Shown piece after piece: positions 63,129 through 64,000 of a stretch of DNA of 64,000 bases. The stretch spans positions 2,790,001 to 2,854,000 of the forward strand of contig NZ_CP009933.1 of assembly GCF_000968375.1 (NCBI RefSeq), read 5' to 3'. The notes beneath the pieces were generated by a model. It did no database searches. It was given only the letters and a program-made list of their open reading frames with translations, and was not told the origin of the DNA. Every line of letters begins with the position of its first letter. Position 1 is the first letter of the stretch. This DNA is from Clostridium scatologenes (GTDB taxonomy: Bacteria > Bacillota > Clostridia > Clostridiales > Clostridiaceae). The position numbers were made by a program, and so were the translations under genes.

Positions 63129-63713
63129 TTAAATACTCATACCTAATTTTTCTTTTATAAGATTATCCACATAATATTCATTTTCAACTGGCAATTCTTT
63201 AAAATCTAGCTTTTTATCTCGAATATCCTTTGACCATTTACTCACCTTATCTGTCATATCTTCAATATTTAAAATCCACTTATTTATGTATTTATATACC
63301 ATTTCTCCCTGAACTCCAATTTGAATTGACCTTCTATCTAATTTGTTTCCATAAATATCCCTTTCAGGATCCCACTGACACCTTACATTTGAAGTTTTTA
63401 ATTGAAATTTCCAATTTTCATGAGACTTATATACTTTTTGGTTATATGTTGACAACACAACATTCCACAGCATTTCTTCAAAGCCATTTCTTGAAATATC
63501 TATAGCAAGAACTCTCTCTTGATTTTCTTTTTTCCCCCAGCCGCATCTATACATCATCCATAAAAAAGATGGTTTTATCCAAGTCATTCTTTCCAGCTTA
63601 AAAGATTTACCGAAAGTACCTAACTTAAGGCACTCCTCCGCGATTTTATCATTATATGCTTGATATACCCGAATTGAATTTTCAGTATATGAAGCATATA
63701 TTTTCTTTTCCAT
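63129..63713 (-). CDS. DUF4291 family protein
   Basis: A 194-aa protein of unknown function. Family marks are IRVYQAYNDKIAEECLKLG, then RMTWIKPSFLWMMYRCGWG, LAIDISRNGFEEML and a later RSIQIGVQGEMVYKYIN. The density of conserved Arg, Trp and Tyr suggests an enzyme that binds a nucleotide-like ligand. It starts 3 bases after the end of the Nudix-type gene, with AAGGAG inside that gene's last codons, so translation is coupled. The linked NADAR and NrtR-like genes suggest a role with NAD or ADP-ribose (inference). Confidence 0.88.
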   Translation of the reverse strand: MEKKIYASYTENSIRVYQAYNDKIAEECLKLGTFGKSFKLERMTWIKPSFLWMMYRCGWGKKENQERVLAIDISRNGFEEMLWNVVLSTYNQKVYKSHENWKFQLKTSNVRCQWDPERDIYGNKLDRRSIQIGVQGEMVYKYINKWILNIEDMTDKVSKWSKDIRDKKLDFKELPVENEYYVDNLIKEKLGMSI

Positions 63714-63715
63714 AT

Positions 63716-64000
63716 TTAAATTCTCCTTTTCCATCCTGAATTGTATCTAAATAATTTTGAAGGTCTGTGTCCTGCATCTTTTGTAAATTGATTTGTTTCA
63801 ATAACCATGTTTGAAACCTTTCTTCTAAAAGCTGCTGCTAAAAGTTCTTTTCCTTGTATAACTTCATAAACCTGTTGAAGTTCAGTTAAAGTAAATAATT
63901 CTGGCATAAGATTAAAAGCTAAACTTGTATACTCAATCTTATTTCTCAGTCTGTTGATTGCATATTCAATAAATTTACCATGATCAAATGCAATTCCCAC
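63716..64000 (-). CDS. NrtR-like Nudix regulator, C-terminal part
   Basis: Only the last ~94 codons lie in the window. The sequence LAFDHGKFIEYA-like opening (here IAFDHGKFIEYAINRLRNKI), EYTSLAFNLMPELFTLTELQ and VYEVIQGKEL... matches the winged-helix half of NrtR-type and related Nudix proteins, where an N-terminal Nudix domain senses ADP-ribose or NAD products and the winged helix binds DNA at NAD genes. The end reads RPSKLFRYNSGWKRRI. It is first of a coupled three-gene set with DUF4291 and NADAR. Confidence 0.88.
   Translation of the reverse strand: MGIAFDHGKFIEYAINRLRNKIEYTSLAFNLMPELFTLTELQQVYEVIQGKELLAAAFRRKVSNMVIETNQFTKDAGHRPSKLFRYNSGWKRRI

Overview
The window is low-GC, AT-rich DNA with short intergenic gaps, strong AGGAGG-type ribosome binding sites, a Gram-positive PolC, a Spo0E-type sporulation phosphatase, ferredoxin-linked oxidoreductases and no respiratory-chain genes. 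It most resembles the chromosome of an anaerobic spore-forming Clostridium, perhaps of the acetogenic type. I cannot name the species. No rRNA, tRNA or CRISPR array was seen.

Layout. 1-3.4 kb (minus): xylose operon xylA-xylB followed by an aldose 1-epimerase cut by the window edge. 3.4-6.7 kb: a GNAT acetyltransferase, the tail of a decayed YnfA-type gene, a DUF116 protein and a CDF cation exporter. 6.8-9.8 kb: a BlaI/BlaR1-like pair and a secreted leucine-rich-repeat protein broken by one amber codon. Sensor and LRR protein end in the same kind of domain, and BlaI-type boxes precede both transcription units. 10.4-14.5 kb: MEDS-domain histidine kinase, chemotaxis receptor, thioredoxin-fold protein. 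14.5-23 kb (minus): an oxalate locus made of FadR-type GntR regulator, CDC48-like AAA+ ATPase, a four-subunit oxalate-type 2-oxoacid:ferredoxin oxidoreductase and an oxalate/formate antiporter-family carrier. 23.3-26.7 kb: a tiny membrane protein, an HD-GYP protein and a FeoB with a damaged P-loop plus its Cys-rich partner. 26.8-33.5 kb: peptide-use locus with POT transporter, two M24 peptidases, an XRE-cupin regulator and two nitroreductases.

33.5-41.3 kb: a ClpP relic, glnS, a small kinase-like protein and a heterodimeric ABC exporter. 41.6-42.8 kb: promoter, yybP-ykoY (Mn2+) riboswitch, terminator and a CaCA exchanger. 42.9-46.5 kb: a MITE-like inverted-repeat element abutting a YtrA-type GntR/ABC cassette. 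46.7-56.2 kb: an unrecognised helical protein, polC, a CPBP protease, a secreted amidase-6 protein and a DMT transporter. 56.5-62.3 kb: a Cys-type formate dehydrogenase, a GT-C glycosyltransferase, a CBS pair, a HAD phosphatase and a Spo0E-like protein. 62.5-64 kb (minus): Nudix/NrtR-like regulator (partial), DUF4291 and NADAR, a compact set that points to NAD/ADP-ribose chemistry.

How parts work together (inference). Oxalate would enter in exchange for formate and be split to CO2 with electrons passed to ferredoxin. The formate dehydrogenase 40 kb away could supply formate for the exchange. The most novel-looking parts are the BlaR-like sensor that shares an outer domain with the LRR protein it probably controls, the CDC48 ATPase leading the oxalate operon, and the NADAR/DUF4291/NrtR cluster.
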